A stretch of DNA of 64,000 nucleotides from Mesorhizobium sp. SOD10 (GTDB lineage Bacteria > Pseudomonadota > Alphaproteobacteria > Rhizobiales > Rhizobiaceae): contig CCNA01000045.1 in assembly GCA_000824805.1 (NCBI GenBank), positions 124,001 through 188,000 of the forward strand, given 5' to 3'. The notes beneath the pieces were generated by a model, which did no database searches, was not told where the DNA came from, and saw only the letters and a list, made by a program, of their open reading frames with translations. The translations under genes were made by a program, and so were the position numbers. Position 1 is the first letter of the stretch. Every line of letters begins with the position of its first letter. This document shows positions 1-7,735 of this stretch, piece after piece.

Positions 1-1
1 C

Positions 2-934
2 GTGTTCATCGTGGTTCATGTCGGGCAGGTCAGCTATCTGCCGGGAATTCTCCAGCGCGTCGCGGCGCTCAAGACCTCTGTGGCCGAGAACCGCGCCAGA
101 GTCGAAACCGGCAACATCTATGTGGCTCCTCCCGGAGCTCACCTCCTGCTCCATGACGACCACATGATGCTGCGCCGCGGCCCGCGCGAAAACCTCGCCC
201 GGCCGGCGATAGACCCGCTGTTCCGCTCGGCAGCGCTGAGCTACGGCGCGAGCGTCATCGGCGTGGTGCTGTCGGGCGCGCTTTCCGACGGTACTGCCGG
301 CCTGCGGGCCATCAAGACGGTTGGCGGGCTCGCTGTGGTCCAGCACCCTAAGGACGCGCTGGTACCCTCCATGGTAGAAAGCGCGCTGCGTTATGCCGAG
401 ATCGACCATTGCGAACCCGCCGCCAAGCTTGGCGGCTTATTGGCGAAACTGGCGGCCGAGCCGGCGGGTGAAACCTTGCCGGCCCCACCGGCGGTCAGGC
501 TGGAGGCGGCGATTGCCGCGCAGGAGCATGCGTCCATGCAAGAAGCAGATCGACTTGGCGAATTGTCGGTGTTTACATGCCCTGAATGCCACGGGCCGCT
601 GTGGGAGATCGAAGACGGTGACATGCTGCGTTATCGGTGCCATACCGGGCACGCCTTCACCGCCGACGCGGTGATGGAAGCGCAGGCGATCGAGGCGGAC
701 GAGATCCTGTGGAGCCTGTTGCGGACACACCAGCAGCGGGCTGAATTTGCCCGGCGCGCGGCCGAGCGGGAAAGAACGAAGGATCGCTCCGGACTCGCCA
801 GCGAGTTCGGCAAGCGGGCGAGGGAATACGAAGCGGATGCCGCTGTCATCGAGCGCATCCTGGAACGCAGGCGGTTACAGGCAGGCAATGGCGCAGGCGG
901 CGAGGAAGGCAAGCAAAAAGAAAGCAAGCGCTAG
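2..934 (+). CDS. CheB-like protein-glutamate methylesterase, 5'-truncated by the window
   Basis: The reading frame is open from the first bases, so the N-terminus with the catalytic serine (SxGG) lies outside the window. The visible 310 residues resume inside a CheB methylesterase fold: a VVHVG strand with the expected active-site histidine, IYVAPPGAHL, and the GALSDGTAGL loop carrying the active-site aspartate. A C-terminal extension holds a zinc-ribbon-like CPEC...CHTGH pair (about residues 192-218) and a charged helical tail. No receiver domain is visible, so this resembles the stand-alone CheB-type esterases of alphaproteobacteria rather than a chemotaxis CheB with a REC domain. The 3' end overlaps the start of the next gene by 47 bases, suggesting translational coupling. 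Family is clear; the substrate receptor is unknown. Confidence 0.9.
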   Translation: MFIVVHVGQVSYLPGILQRVAALKTSVAENRARVETGNIYVAPPGAHLLLHDDHMMLRRGPRENLARPAIDPLFRSAALSYGASVIGVVLSGALSDGTAGLRAIKTVGGLAVVQHPKDALVPSMVESALRYAEIDHCEPAAKLGGLLAKLAAEPAGETLPAPPAVRLEAAIAAQEHASMQEADRLGELSVFTCPECHGPLWEIEDGDMLRYRCHTGHAFTADAVMEAQAIEADEILWSLLRTHQQRAEFARRAAERERTKDRSGLASEFGKRAREYEADAAVIERILERRRLQAGNGAGGEEGKQKESKR

Positions 935-3900
935 CTCGCGCGACGGCGCGAAAGAGGCCACGTCCTTCCCGATCATAGGCATCGGCGCGTCGGCCGGCGG
1001 CATCGCGGCATTGCAGCAATTCTTCCCCAAGGTGCCGGCGGACAGCGGCTTTGCCTATGTGGTGATTCAACATCTCGACGCCGAGCACGAAAGCGTCCTT
1101 GCCAGCATCATCCAGCGCTCCACCACGATGGAAACGCAAACGGTGGTCGAGGGCATGGAGATCGAGCCCGACAAGATCTACGTCACGCCGCCAGGTGTGT
1201 CGGTGATGCTGCGTGGCCAGCATTTTCATATGACCAAGATGGTGGCGACGCGCGCCAGGCGGACGCCGATCGACGATTTCTTCACCTCCCTGGCCGAGGA
1301 GCAGTCGGAACAGGCGGCAGCGCTGATCCTCTCCGGAACCGGCAGCGACGGCACGATCGGACTGAAGGCGGTGAAGGAGCGCGGTGGCCTGACGCTTGCC
1401 CAGGAAAGTGCCGAATATGACGGCATGATGCGCAGCGCCGTGCAGACCGGCCTCGTCGACATGGTGATGCCAGCCGAGGAGATGGCCGCAAAGCTGGTTG
1501 GTTATTTCAACCACGCCAACCGCAACGAAAGCGAGCGCGACCGCCGCAACCGCGATGTAGCCGACCAGCTTTCGCGCATCACGGCGCTGCTGCGCGTGCG
1601 AACCGGCCATGATTTCAGCGGCTACAAGGACAATACCATCCTCAGGCGCATTCAGCGCCGCATGCAGGTGCTGCAGATCGACGACCCATCCGCCTTTTAC
1701 GAGCGGCTACGCGACGAGCCACAGCAGATCGATCTGCTGTTCCAGGACCTTTTGATCGGCGTCACCAGCTTCTTCCGCGACGAGCACGCCTTCGATGTCC
1801 TGGAAAGACTTGTCATCCCCCGGCTGTTCGAGGACCGCAAGCCCGACGAGACGATCCGCGTATGGGTGCCGGGCTGCGCCACGGGCGAAGAGGCCTATTC
1901 GATCGCCATGCTCCTGAAGGAGAATGCGCCACGGGGCGCCGCCTCGCCCAATCTGCAGATCTTCGCCACCGACATCGACGAGCGCGCGCTGGAGGTGGCT
2001 CGCGCAGGCCGCTATCCGGCGACGATCGCGAGCGACATCACGCCCAAGCGCCTGAAGGAGTTCTTCTCCCGCGAGGACGGCACTTACCGCGTCGCCGCCG
2101 AACTGCGGGAGATCTGCCTGTTCTCCTCGCATAATCTGTTGCGCGACCCGCCCTTTTCCAAGCTCGACCTGGTCGCCTGCCGCAACCTCCTGATCTATAT
2201 GGGGCCGGAATTGCAGGAAAAGATCGTCCCGATCTTCCATTACGCGCTGCGCAACAACGGCTATCTCTTCCTCGGATCGTCGGAGAACGTGACGCGCCAT
2301 GCGCGCCTGTTCTCGACCGTCGACAAGACGAGCCGCATCTTCCAGAAACGCAACGGGGTGGCGGCACAGCGGCTGCCGGAATTCCCGCTCGCGGCTGCTG
2401 CCAGGCAGGTGCCTAGCGCGCGCCCTCAGGCGAGGACAGGAACGCTGCAGGAGGCGGCGGAGCGCCTTCTCGTCGAGCGATTTGCGCCGGCTTATGTCGT
2501 GGTCAACGCCGGCGGCGAATTGATGCACAGTTCGGGCGGCACCGGCAAATATCTCGAGCTCGCCGCGGGCGCCCCCGACCACAACGTCTTTTCCATGGCA
2601 AGGCGGGGCCTTCGCATGGATCTCCGTGCCGCGCTCCACAAGGCGGCCAGCACCGGACAGGTGGCGATCCAGAACAAGATCACCGTCGGCACCAATGGCG
2701 GCCGCCAGACGATCAGCCTGGCCGTGCAGCCATTGCCCTCCGACGGCTCGTCGGACCCGCTCTACATGCTGGTCTTCCGTGACGTCGGCGGCATCAAGCC
2801 GGAGTCGGAGGACGAGCCGGTCCACACGACCGACGATGTGGAAAGCGCCAATGTCAGCCAGCTCGAAAGGGAGCTGAGGGAAACCAAGGAGCGGTTGCAG
2901 ATCACGACGGAGGAGCTCGAATCCTCCAATGAGGAGCTGAAATCCTCGAACGAGGAACTGTCTTCCATCAACGAGGAGTTGCAATCGTCCAACGAGGAAC
3001 TGGAGACTTCCAAGGAAGAGCTGCAGTCGATCAATGAAGAGCTGCAGACCGTCAATGCCGAGCTCCACATTCGCGTCGATGAGCTCAGCCGCGCCAACAA
3101 CGATATGGCGAACCTGCTCGAAAGCACACAGATCGCCACCGTGTTTCTCGACCGCGACCTCTGCATCAAGAGCTTCACGCCGACGGCGCGCGACCTGTTC
3201 AGGCTGGTCGAGAGCGATGTCGGCCGGCCGCTCGCGCATGTGCGCCCGCGTTTTCCCGCCGACGGGCTGCAGACTGACATGGAGCAGGTGCTGCAGCGGC
3301 TCGGCACCATCGAGCGGCAGGTCGCGGGCACCGACAGCGGCAGGCGCTACATCATGCGCGTCCTGCCTTACCGCACAGTCGACAACGTCATCGCCGGCGT
3401 CGTCGTCACGTTCGTCGACGTCACCCAGATCGCGCGGGCGGAAGAAAGGATCGGCGTGCTCTCGCATGATTTGCGCAATCGCGTCGAAAGCCTCGAAACC
3501 CTGCTCGACCTGGTGCCGGTCGGTATCTTCATCGCCGAGGACGGCGGCGGCGCGGAGATACGCGCCAATCGGCGTGCGGTGGAGCTCGCGGGACTGCGCG
3601 CCACCGGAGACAAGCTAATACCGGTGCCAGCTACCCTGCCGCTGACGCTCAACGGGGCCAAAGTGGACGCCGCCGACCAGCCTCTGTTCAAGGCGATCCG
3701 AACCGGCAAGGCAATCCCCGGCTATGAGGCGAAAATCCTGCGCGAGGACGGCTCCGGCATCGACGTCATGATGTCGGCCAACCCGCTGTTCGACGAAAAC
3801 GGCAAGGTGCGTGGCGCCATAGCGACGCTGGTCGACATATCCAGCCACAAGGAATCCGAGCGGGCCCAGGAGAGGCTGCTGCATGAGCTGCAGCATCGCG

Positions 3901-4448
3901 TGAAGAACATTCTCGCGACGATCACGGCGCTCGTCGGGCGTATGATCCGCTCGTCAAGCTCGATGGGCGAATTCGCAGTCTCGTTCCATGAGCGGCTGCA
4001 CGCGATGGCCCGCACGCATGAGGTGCTGTCTTCCCACAATTGGGGCGATGCTGACCTGGAGCAGCTGCTCAGGGCGACATTTTCTCCCTACAACAGCACG
4101 CAACGCCAAAACCTCATCCTCCATGGCCCGCCGTTCCATCTCGATGCGGCAACGGCGGCCGCACTAGGCATGGTGTTCTTCGAACTTGCCAGCAACGCCG
4201 CCAAATACGGGGCCCTTTCCGCCGAGACCGGCCACGTCGAAATCTCCTGGGCCGTCGTGAAGCCGGGCAGGCTTTCGATCCGCTGGAAGGAAGTGGGCGG
4301 CCCGCCCGTGCGGAAGCCGTCGCGAAGGAATTTTGGAACCACTTTCATCGAGCAGAGTTTAGAGTACGAGTTGGGAGGGAGTATTTCTTTGGACTTCAGG
4401 CCGGCCGGCCTGGAGTGTTTGCTTGAGATTCCCCTGTCCCGGACGTAA
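888..4448 (+). CDS. CheB-CheR-PAS-HWE histidine kinase hybrid
   Basis: The start is placed at the ATG at 888, because residues before it in the longer frame are arginine/serine-rich and overlap the upstream gene; this gives 1186 residues. Order of parts: CheB methylesterase (about 27-210; GASAGG, IQHLD, GTGSDGTIG), CheR methyltransferase (about 226-488; SAM-binding GCATGEEAYS near 328), a long coiled coil of SNEEL-type heptads (about 656-738), two PAS-like regions (about 741-851 and 870-988), and a C-terminal HWE-type kinase. The kinase shows LQHRVKN with the candidate phospho-acceptor His1003, an N box ELASNAAKYGALS and WKEVGGP. It therefore joins reversible receptor-methylation chemistry to a histidine kinase. 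The single-domain response regulator 26 bases downstream is the obvious partner. In alphaproteobacteria HWE kinases often feed the general stress response, and an EcfG-like gene follows. Confidence 0.92.
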   Translation: MAQAARKASKKKASASSRDGAKEATSFPIIGIGASAGGIAALQQFFPKVPADSGFAYVVIQHLDAEHESVLASIIQRSTTMETQTVVEGMEIEPDKIYVTPPGVSVMLRGQHFHMTKMVATRARRTPIDDFFTSLAEEQSEQAAALILSGTGSDGTIGLKAVKERGGLTLAQESAEYDGMMRSAVQTGLVDMVMPAEEMAAKLVGYFNHANRNESERDRRNRDVADQLSRITALLRVRTGHDFSGYKDNTILRRIQRRMQVLQIDDPSAFYERLRDEPQQIDLLFQDLLIGVTSFFRDEHAFDVLERLVIPRLFEDRKPDETIRVWVPGCATGEEAYSIAMLLKENAPRGAASPNLQIFATDIDERALEVARAGRYPATIASDITPKRLKEFFSREDGTYRVAAELREICLFSSHNLLRDPPFSKLDLVACRNLLIYMGPELQEKIVPIFHYALRNNGYLFLGSSENVTRHARLFSTVDKTSRIFQKRNGVAAQRLPEFPLAAAARQVPSARPQARTGTLQEAAERLLVERFAPAYVVVNAGGELMHSSGGTGKYLELAAGAPDHNVFSMARRGLRMDLRAALHKAASTGQVAIQNKITVGTNGGRQTISLAVQPLPSDGSSDPLYMLVFRDVGGIKPESEDEPVHTTDDVESANVSQLERELRETKERLQITTEELESSNEELKSSNEELSSINEELQSSNEELETSKEELQSINEELQTVNAELHIRVDELSRANNDMANLLESTQIATVFLDRDLCIKSFTPTARDLFRLVESDVGRPLAHVRPRFPADGLQTDMEQVLQRLGTIERQVAGTDSGRRYIMRVLPYRTVDNVIAGVVVTFVDVTQIARAEERIGVLSHDLRNRVESLETLLDLVPVGIFIAEDGGGAEIRANRRAVELAGLRATGDKLIPVPATLPLTLNGAKVDAADQPLFKAIRTGKAIPGYEAKILREDGSGIDVMMSANPLFDENGKVRGAIATLVDISSHKESERAQERLLHELQHRVKNILATITALVGRMIRSSSSMGEFAVSFHERLHAMARTHEVLSSHNWGDADLEQLLRATFSPYNSTQRQNLILHGPPFHLDAATAAALGMVFFELASNAAKYGALSAETGHVEISWAVVKPGRLSIRWKEVGGPPVRKPSRRNFGTTFIEQSLEYELGGSISLDFRPAGLECLLEIPLSRT

Positions 4449-4474
4449 GCGTCGAGCCTTTGCCCCAGGCACGC

Positions 4475-4855
4475 ATGAACAAGAGCGCTCCATTGTCGGG
4501 CCTGCGCATCCTCGTCGTCGAGGACTCTTTTCTGGTTGCGCTCGATCTCTCCGACGAGTTGACCGACGCAGGGTGCGATGTCGTCGGTCCCGCGCCCTCC
4601 GTCAAACAGGCGCTCAAGCAGATCGACGGCATCGAGTTGGATGGCGCGGTGCTCGACGTCAACCTGCAAGGCGAACGCAGTTTTCCGCTTGCCGAGCATC
4701 TCGCCGCCCGCGACGTGCCGTTTGTTTTCCTGACCGGCTATGACAGCGCCACTGTCTTTCCCGATCAGTTCCGCGATTCGCCGAGATTGTCGAAGCCGGT
4801 CGAGACCAGATTGCTCATCGAGGCGGTTTCACGTTTCAGCCAGCATAAGCTTTGA
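4475..4855 (+). CDS. Single-domain response regulator (receiver only)
   Basis: A 126-residue CheY-like receiver with no output domain. Visible features are the acidic pair VVED at 14-17, the phospho-acceptor Asp61 in GAVLDVNLQG, the T in FLTGYD and the conserved lysine in LSKPVE. A TTG at 4460 would add five residues; the ATG at 4475 is the likelier start. It lies immediately downstream of the CheB/CheR-HWE kinase hybrid on the same strand, so it is probably its phosphoryl target. The FLTGY-type motif resembles FxT(G)Y-type single receivers that alphaproteobacteria use as phosphorelay intermediates for the general stress response; the partner assignment is inference. Confidence 0.9.
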   Translation: MNKSAPLSGLRILVVEDSFLVALDLSDELTDAGCDVVGPAPSVKQALKQIDGIELDGAVLDVNLQGERSFPLAEHLAARDVPFVFLTGYDSATVFPDQFRDSPRLSKPVETRLLIEAVSRFSQHKL

Positions 4856-4871
4856 GCGGGTTCTCTCCCGC
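4856..4871 (+). terminator. Weak hairpin after the receiver gene
   Basis: GCGGG-TTCTCT-CCCGC directly follows the stop of the receiver gene. The stem is only 5 bp and there is no immediate T tract, so termination activity is doubtful. Confidence 0.25.
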
Positions 4872-5040
4872 AGCAGCACCTTTTGCAGCCGCTGCTGCCA
4901 ACGCAGATAGCTGAGCTTATAGCCGACAATCAACCAACCAGGGTTGATGGGCCTTCCGTCGCCACGCACAGGTCCATAACATCCAAGATTCGGCCTTTGG
5001 GACGCGACGCCTAACAGCCGGATCAGGCCGACTTTGCGGC

Positions 5041-5066
5041 GGAACAAAATATCTGATTTCGCGGTT
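5041..5066 (+). promoter_or_regulatory. Candidate EcfG-type (general stress) promoter
   Basis: GGAAC-N17-GGTTCGG on the plus strand, matching the alphaproteobacterial EcfG pattern GGAAC-N16/17-CGTT except for the first base of the -10. It lies about 75 bases before an NRAMP pseudogene and about 370 bases before the EcfG-like sigma gene, so it may be a relic of the former or part of autoregulation of the latter. Confidence 0.5.
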
Positions 5067-5140
5067 CGGCCCAGGACGCAAAGGCGGCACTCTCTTACGC
5101 GTGTTCGACCGATCCTTTCCGACGGCGCCGAGCGCAAGCG

Positions 5141-5379
5141 ATGACCGAACAAGCCAATCAAGGACAAGACACGCGCAAAGGCATCGGGAGAGCCGTTGGT
5201 CTGGCCCTGATCGCCGGCGCGGCAGACGACGGCTGTTCGGCAATCGCAACCCATGCCAGCGCGGGGGCGAGGTTCGGGCCTGACCTGCTTTGGACCGCTC
5301 CCGTGACACTGCGATGATGTACATTGCCGTGTACCTCTCATCGAAGCTGGGCCACTTGGTGGCGAGCTGGTTCTTTTAG
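5141..5379 (+). pseudogene. NRAMP-type divalent metal transporter, N-terminal remnant
   Basis: From the ATG at 5141 the frame reads GLALIAGAADDGCSAIATH...FGPDLLWT, closely resembling the first membrane region of NRAMP (MntH-like) manganese/iron transporters, then stops after VTLR at 5317. In another frame, from 5314, it continues MMYIAVYLSSKLG before a stop at 5379. Inserting one C in the string CTGCGATGATG would restore VTLPMMYIAVYLSSKLG, so a single-base deletion explains the break. Nothing recognisable of the remaining transporter (more than 300 residues) is left before the sigma gene. I read it as a decayed gene. An EcfG-type promoter candidate sits just upstream, suggesting the intact ancestor was stress-regulated. 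Confidence 0.7.
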
Positions 5380-5432
5380 GCGCGCTGGCTGAGCCCTCTG
5401 GGCAAGTTCGTTTCGAACAGGAACGATCATCT

Positions 5433-6071
5433 TTGTCACGCATTGTCCCAGATCAAGACTCATCTGTCTCTGCTGGGGTTCGAACCGTGCTACCCAATGG
5501 TCATGCCGCGCCAGATTGTGCACCGGCTGAAATCGCCGTCGTCGATCTGATCCCCGCCTTGCGCGCTTTCGCGCGTAGTTTCTGCCGTATTCCTGATGAT
5601 GCCGACGATTTGGTTCAGGAGACCTTGACCAAAGCACTTGGCAATTTGGACAAGTTCGAGCCGGGGACGCGGTTGAAGTCCTGGCTTTTCACCATCATGC
5701 GCAATACGCACTATACGCGCGTCAAGGCTGCGGCCAGGGAAGCGCCGGGGTTGCTTGATTGCGCCTCCAGCCGGCCGATTTCGGAAGCCACTCAGGACTG
5801 GTCCCTTCGCAGCAAGGAGGTTTATGGAGCCATCCAGAAGCTTCCTGCGCATCAGCGTGAGGTATTGATGCTGATTGGTGTGCTGGGCGTCAGTTACGAA
5901 GAAACCGCTGAGATATGCGATTGCGCGGTCGGAACCGTGAAGAGCCGCCTCAATCGCGCGCGCGCCCAGGTTCTGGAATTCCTGGATGAAAGGTCGCCGC
6001 AAACGCTGGTTGAAAGACATGATCATCTCCTGGAAAACGGCTGGGACCGGGGCGCTGACCAACGCCGATAA
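5433..6071 (+). CDS. ECF RNA polymerase sigma factor, EcfG-like
   Basis: Sigma-70 region 2 is seen as DDADDLVQETLTKAL with the following KSWLFTIMRN helix, and region 4 as LPAHQREVLMLIGVLGVS..YEETAEI and VGTVKSRLNRAR. The two-domain layout and length (212 residues or fewer) fit ECF sigma factors; the wording of region 2 is close to EcfG, the general stress sigma of alphaproteobacteria. The start is uncertain: TTG at 5433 gives the longest form and GTG at 5487 a shorter one, with no in-frame ATG before region 2. A NepR-like small gene follows in convergent orientation. Many EcfG-type promoter matches in this window make it a plausible user of those sites, although rhizobia often carry several EcfG paralogues and the master copy may be elsewhere. 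Confidence 0.88.
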   Translation: MSRIVPDQDSSVSAGVRTVLPNGHAAPDCAPAEIAVVDLIPALRAFARSFCRIPDDADDLVQETLTKALGNLDKFEPGTRLKSWLFTIMRNTHYTRVKAAAREAPGLLDCASSRPISEATQDWSLRSKEVYGAIQKLPAHQREVLMLIGVLGVSYEETAEICDCAVGTVKSRLNRARAQVLEFLDERSPQTLVERHDHLLENGWDRGADQRR

Positions 6072-6080
6072 ATCCAGGTG

Positions 6081-6254
6081 TCAGCTCTCTGGTTTGCAGC
6101 GCTTCTGGATCAGAGCATTCTGCAACTCGATCGCGAGTTTGGTCAGGCGATCAGGAATTTTCTCCTTCTCGATGGCCTTCAACAACGACGCAATCTCTTG
6201 GTCCACGCCCGGGTTTTCCTGGGGGCCGAAATCGCGCTGGCTCCGACGACTCAT
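6081..6254 (-). CDS. NepR-like small protein (putative anti-sigma factor)
   Basis: A 57-residue frame from the ATG at 6254 to the TGA at 6081: basic N-terminus (MSRRSQRDFG), an acidic linker, then two predicted helices around KAIEKEKIPDRLTKLAIEL. NepR anti-sigma factors are short and share a helix pair joined by an E-x-x-PDR(F/L)-x-x-L element, and IEKEKIPDRLTKL fits that pattern loosely. It lies 9 bases from the end of the EcfG-like gene but on the opposite strand, whereas nepR and ecfG usually run together. It could equally be an uncharacterised small protein; adjacency to the sigma gene is the main support. Confidence 0.5.
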   Translation of the reverse strand: MSRRSQRDFGPQENPGVDQEIASLLKAIEKEKIPDRLTKLAIELQNALIQKRCKPES

Positions 6255-6537
6255 GGCATTCTCTTAGCAAACAGGTCCCTTTAAATTCACTTGAGACCAT
6301 AGAGGGCCGGAGTTTACAAGGCGCCTCCAGCCGCCGATCGGCTTCGGCTCCGCACAAGCTGTGGGCAGAGCGAAACCTTACCCTGATCCCTTTGCGCGGC
6401 TCAGCTTTTATGGAATCGCTGACCCGCTCCAAGTATTTTTTCCCTCGCAATTCCGGGCGGAAAACTGCTGCGCATCTTTTCCTGGAATTGCTCTAGCGCA
6501 CTTGCCGAATCCCTAAGAAACCAAAGCCACTGCCAGC
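6255..6537. other. Intergenic stretch between NepR-like gene and small stress gene
   Basis: About 280 bases without a supportable gene. Apart from the palindromic repeat at 6440-6496 nothing recognisable is seen; no EcfG-type promoter was found for the NepR-like gene here. Confidence 0.5.
6440..6496 (-). repeat. Palindromic intergenic repeat, mesorhizobial type (copy 1)
   Basis: Nested inverted repeat GCAATTCC-GGGC-GGAAAA...TTTTCC-T-GGAATTGC with outer arms at 6447-6454 and 6484-6491, followed by CTCTAG. On the minus strand it reads AGAGCAATTCCAGGAAAA...TTTTCCGCCCGGAATTGCG. A second copy with the same arms lies at 58111-58178, showing this is a dispersed element able to form a hairpin in either strand. 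Confidence 0.65.
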
Positions 6538-6756
6538 TCAATCCTTGGGAAGCCGGTTTGCCGCATTGTCCTGATATTGATCGGACTTGATGCGATTGCC
6601 GTCGAGACCGCGCTCTTTCGTGTGTTGCTTTTTATCCCGGTTCGACAGCACGTCGTTTTCGCCGACCATGTCTTTCGGAAGCTCCGTCTTCGCTCCGGTC
6701 CCCGAACCCTTGCCCTGACTGCCGCGACCCATATGTTTCTTGCCACCGGATGCCAT
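6538..6756 (-). CDS. Small hydrophilic protein of unknown function, probably stress-induced
   Basis: A 72-residue, glycine-, lysine- and asparagine-rich, very polar protein (MASGGKKHMGRGSQGKG... ending ANRLPKD) with no predicted membrane segment or cysteine. The composition suggests a disordered, hydrophilin-like protein. The ATG at 6756 follows a good ribosome site (AGGAGAAGAAG on the minus strand). An EcfG-type promoter at 6805-6829 points at it, about 48 bases from the start codon, so it probably has its own transcript although it follows the methyltransferase gene at the end of the large operon. No family assigned. Confidence 0.75.
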   Translation of the reverse strand: MASGGKKHMGRGSQGKGSGTGAKTELPKDMVGENDVLSNRDKKQHTKERGLDGNRIKSDQYQDNAANRLPKD

Positions 6757-6804
6757 CTTCTTCTCCTGGGCCTGTTAGCCTCTGCGAGTGTGGTTCGGCG
6801 TCCC

Positions 6805-6829
6805 AACTTCGGTCTTTCGGTTATGTTCC
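6805..6829 (-). promoter_or_regulatory. Candidate EcfG-type promoter for the 72-residue protein gene
   Basis: Minus-strand GGAAC-N16-AGTTGGG. The -35 element overlaps the last codons of the upstream methyltransferase gene and the -10 ends 48 bases before the ATG at 6756. Confidence 0.6.
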
Positions 6830-7735
6830 GCCAGAACGGCGAACAAGAAACGCGGTGCCGTCCCAGCGACGGAAAGGCAACTCGCCATCGACGACGACAT
6901 CCATGGCGCATGCGTGGGCGAGATGGCGGACATCGGAAGAATCGACGACTGGCGACATGCGGTATGAATAGTTGAGAATCGCCGCCAGTCCTCCTGGCCG
7001 CAGCAGGCGCGCGATTTCGCTGAAGTGCCGATCGGCGACGCCGGCGAGCACCAGATAGGGGAAACAGTCCACCGCCAGCACACCATCAAAACCGCCGGCG
7101 ACGAACTCGCCAAGATCGAGGCCCGATGTCCGGCGGAACTCCACGTTCCCGAGGCCCGCGCAGCGCCGGCGGGCGATATCCAGCATCCTCGCGGAGATAT
7201 CGATGCCGACAATGCGCTTTACTCTTTGGTGGAGCGCGCTCTCGAAGCGGCCGATACCGCAGCCGATGTCAAGTATTGTCTTGTCTCTGCCCAAAAAGCC
7301 TTGTTGTTCCAGCCAAGAAGCAATCTCGGCAGTCGCGGCCGAAAGCTTCTCCTCATCGCCAAGCGACGAGAGTTGGACGCTGGCAGCTGGAGAAATGGCA
7401 GCGGCCCGATCGAAGCTGCTAGCCAGCCTGCTGACAATCATCTCATGCGTTTCGTCGCCCAGACGGTCATGACGTACGGAAGCCGCCGTTGTCCGAAGAT
7501 CGTCAAAGGATATCTCCTTTTGAGAAAGCAGCATGGCCACTTCGTCAAGCCAGCCTCTCCGGCGAGGGGCATGTGAACGCATACCCAGTGCAATATCGGC
7601 CAACTCTGCCGGCTTGACGCCCGGCTGGAGATGGAGCGCCAATCTGGCGACCGCGACTTCGGCGGACAGGCCGTTTGCCATGCATCTTTCGAGGATGTGA
7701 CTCGCGGTCGTCCTCTCTCGTTCCCCTATGGTCAT
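6821..7735 (-). CDS. SAM-dependent methyltransferase, last gene of the inositol-phosphate synthase operon
   Basis: 304 residues. A class I Rossmann methyltransferase domain occupies about 145-300: motif I ILDIGCGIGR, the acidic end of strand 2 in VGIDIS, and a later YLVLAGV...LLRPGGLAAIL segment typical of this fold. The N-terminal 140 residues form a separate helical region (ERCMANGLSAEVAVARLAL) with no family I recognise. The ATG overlaps the stop of the acyltransferase-like gene (ATGA), giving strict translational coupling. In context it probably methylates a sugar or glycoside intermediate. Substrate not deducible. Confidence 0.88.
   Translation of the reverse strand: MTIGERERTTASHILERCMANGLSAEVAVARLALHLQPGVKPAELADIALGMRSHAPRRRGWLDEVAMLLSQKEISFDDLRTTAASVRHDRLGDETHEMIVSRLASSFDRAAAISPAASVQLSSLGDEEKLSAATAEIASWLEQQGFLGRDKTILDIGCGIGRFESALHQRVKRIVGIDISARMLDIARRRCAGLGNVEFRRTSGLDLGEFVAGGFDGVLAVDCFPYLVLAGVADRHFSEIARLLRPGGLAAILNYSYRMSPVVDSSDVRHLAHACAMDVVVDGELPFRRWDGTAFLVRRSGGT

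Noticed and set aside
2900..3100. Regular direct repeats suggestive of a CRISPR or satellite
   Set aside because: They are in-frame heptad codons of a coiled coil in the kinase gene, not spaced repeats.
1707..3467. 586-codon minus-strand frame across the CheB/CheR kinase gene
   Set aside because: Antisense shadow of a GC-rich gene with clear domains; composition is Asp/Arg/His-rich without motifs.
4829..5443. 204-codon minus-strand frame between receiver and sigma genes
   Set aside because: No start signal or family likeness, and it overlaps the NRAMP relic on the other strand.
5421..5446. GGAAC at 5421 just before the sigma gene as an EcfG promoter
   Set aside because: The -10 position reads CATT or ATTG with no GTT at 16 or 17 bases.
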